From JABICX01 sp964528765 (GTDB lineage Archaea > Nanobdellota > Nanobdellia > UBA10117 > JABICX01): 6,470 nucleotides of DNA. The notes beneath the pieces are model-generated. The model was not told where the DNA came from and searched no databases. It saw only the letters and a list, made by a program, of their open reading frames with translations. Shown piece by piece: positions 5,169-6,470 of this stretch. A program made the translations under genes and the position numbers. Every line of letters starts with the position of its first letter. Position 1 is the stretch's first letter. The stretch covers positions 1-6,470 of the forward strand of contig CAZGVA010000047.1 in assembly GCA_964528765.1 (NCBI GenBank), read 5' to 3'.

Positions 5169-6452
5169 ATGCAAGATTTTGGAATCAGCGATTTAGTTAA
5201 AATATCTGGAAAGGATTTTGAGTATACGGGAATAGTTATGCCTGTTGAAGATGATTCAATTATTGTTCTAAAATTAGAAAATGGTTACAATGTAGGTATT
5301 TTAAAAAATAAAGTTAGCAAACATCAGTTAATTAATCGTGCAAAACAGACGGCATTTAATATATCTAAATTAAAATTAAAATTAAACTTACCAAAAATAA
5401 CGATTATCTCTACAGGTGGTACAATAACCTCGAGAGTTGATTATAAAACTGGGGGCGTTTATTCCTTATCAAATCCTTCTGAACTACTCGTAAGTATACC
5501 TGAAATTAATAAACTGGCTAATATAAAATTAGTTACACCATTTAATGTTATGAGTGAAGATATGACTTTTAAAGAATGGCAAGAATTGGCTAGTATTGTT
5601 TCAAGAGAATTAAAAACTGCCGAAGGCGTAATAATAACGCACGGCACAGATACATTACATTTTACTTCAGCAGCACTTTCTTTTATGCTTAAAGATTTAT
5701 CTAAACCTGTAGCAGTTGTTGGTGGTCAGCGAAGTTCAGATAGAGGAAGTTTTGATGGTGCACAGAATTTGATTTGCGCAGTACATTATTGCTTATCAAA
5801 TATTGCAGAAGTTTCAATTGTCATGCATGGAACTGAATCAGATAGTTATTGCTTAGCTAATCGAGGAACTAAAGTTCGTAAAATGCATACGTCTCGTAGA
5901 GATGCATTTCGACCAATAAACGAATTACCTTTAGCAAAAATTTGGCCTGATGGTAAAATTGAAATTATAAACAAACACTACAAAAAAAGATCTAAAAATG
6001 TAACTAATTTAGATTCAAAGTTTGATGATAAAGTTGCTTTATTAAAAGTATATCCTGGAGCATCCCCGGATTTTATCGATTATTTAATTGATAAAGGTTA
6101 CAAAGGTATTATACTCGAAGCAACAGCCTTTGGTCATATTCCAACACAACCACAAAATAAAGACGGTAGTTGGATACCAAAAATAAAACGAGCAATAAAA
6201 AATGATGTTTTTGTAGGTATAACTAGTCAGTGTCTTTATGGCTCAACTAATTCCGATGTATATTCTAATTTACGTATTTTGAAAAAAGCAGGAGCAGTTT
6301 ATCTTAAAGATATGTTACCTGAAACGGCATTTGTAAAATTAGGATGGGTATTAGGTCATACCAAACAATCCGTTAAAATAAAAGAAGAGATGCTTAAAAA
6401 TTACGCCAGAGAAATGAATAATCGCATAGAGAAAAAGAGTTTCTTGTATTAA
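5169..6452 (+). CDS. gatD: Glutamyl-tRNA(Gln) amidotransferase subunit D
   Basis: The asparaginase-like subunit of GatDE, which converts Glu-tRNA(Gln) to Gln-tRNA(Gln) in archaea that lack the direct route. GatD releases ammonia from an amide donor, and GatE activates and amidates the tRNA-bound glutamate. Seen: 427 residues, the usual length. Residues about 1-60 form the small N-terminal barrel typical of GatD and absent from simple asparaginases. The asparaginase domain follows, with STGGTIT (81-87, nucleophile T85), HGTDT (158-162, with T160 and D161), GGQRSSDRGSFDGAQN (185-200), and a lysine in KMHTSRRDAF, which aligns as K238. This is the full T-T-D-K set known for the family. C-terminal residues GIILEATAFGHIP and the SQCLYGSTNSDVY stretch (about 315-366) also fit. 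gatE is often adjacent to gatD in archaea; only 18 bases remain, so its presence cannot be judged. Assignment to GatD over a type I asparaginase rests on the N-terminal domain and overall length. Confidence 0.96.
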   Translation: MQDFGISDLVKISGKDFEYTGIVMPVEDDSIIVLKLENGYNVGILKNKVSKHQLINRAKQTAFNISKLKLKLNLPKITIISTGGTITSRVDYKTGGVYSLSNPSELLVSIPEINKLANIKLVTPFNVMSEDMTFKEWQELASIVSRELKTAEGVIITHGTDTLHFTSAALSFMLKDLSKPVAVVGGQRSSDRGSFDGAQNLICAVHYCLSNIAEVSIVMHGTESDSYCLANRGTKVRKMHTSRRDAFRPINELPLAKIWPDGKIEIINKHYKKRSKNVTNLDSKFDDKVALLKVYPGASPDFIDYLIDKGYKGIILEATAFGHIPTQPQNKDGSWIPKIKRAIKNDVFVGITSQCLYGSTNSDVYSNLRILKKAGAVYLKDMLPETAFVKLGWVLGHTKQSVKIKEEMLKNYAREMNNRIEKKSFLY

Positions 6453-6470
6453 ACTTCCTCAAGTACAATT

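Noticed and set aside
5459..5647. 62-codon minus-strand frame opposite gatD
   Set aside because: Antisense shadow of the asparaginase domain, with no initiation signals.
1..6470. A novel defence, mobile or multi-gene system
   Set aside because: All large frames are known housekeeping or regulator families, and no transposase, integrase, array, toxin pair or unusual gene cluster is visible.

Overview
The window reads as a piece of an AT-rich archaeal chromosome. The strongest evidence is gatD, the asparaginase-like subunit of the archaea-specific Glu-tRNA(Gln) amidotransferase GatDE. It is supported by an archaeal replicative-type ATP-dependent DNA ligase with a PCNA-binding-like motif, an archaeal-type FtsZ, a TrmB-family regulator, and TATA-like boxes placed 24-27 bases before several start codons. 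The lineage cannot be fixed from this sequence; a DPANN or other AT-rich archaeon is only a guess.

Layout. Positions 1-450 (minus) hold the N-terminal part of a TrmB-like winged-helix regulator, cut by the window edge. Positions 451-657 are non-coding, with its promoter and a second promoter-like element. Positions 658-1152 (minus) encode a small winged-helix protein of unknown target. Positions 1153-1322 are non-coding. Positions 1323-3008 (minus) encode the DNA ligase. A 71-base gap (3009-3079) appears to carry back-to-back promoters for the ligase and for a nitroreductase-family protein (3080-3754, plus). The nitroreductase converges on ftsZ (3869-4945, minus); the gap between them has a T-tract, a hairpin pair and a strong Shine-Dalgarno sequence on the plus strand. 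A 223-base divergent gap between the ftsZ and gatD start codons carries a perfect palindrome, a hairpin and the gatD TATA box. gatD (5169-6452, plus) is complete and ends 18 bases before the window edge.

Function. The genes are mostly single transcription units for housekeeping: DNA joining, cell division, tRNA(Gln) amidation and one flavoprotein. Two uncharacterised regulators lie downstream of the ligase. They do not form an obvious shared pathway.

Initiation signals are mixed. ftsZ and the TrmB-like gene have Shine-Dalgarno sequences. gatD, the small winged-helix gene, the ligase and the nitroreductase look leaderless or nearly so.

No CRISPR array, mobile element, tRNA, rRNA or defence-like cluster is visible. 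The leads worth checking are small and intergenic: a possible 33-codon gene antisense to the ftsZ 3' end, the palindrome at the ftsZ promoter, a possible short divergent transcript between ftsZ and gatD, and a promoter-like element without a gene at 621-636.
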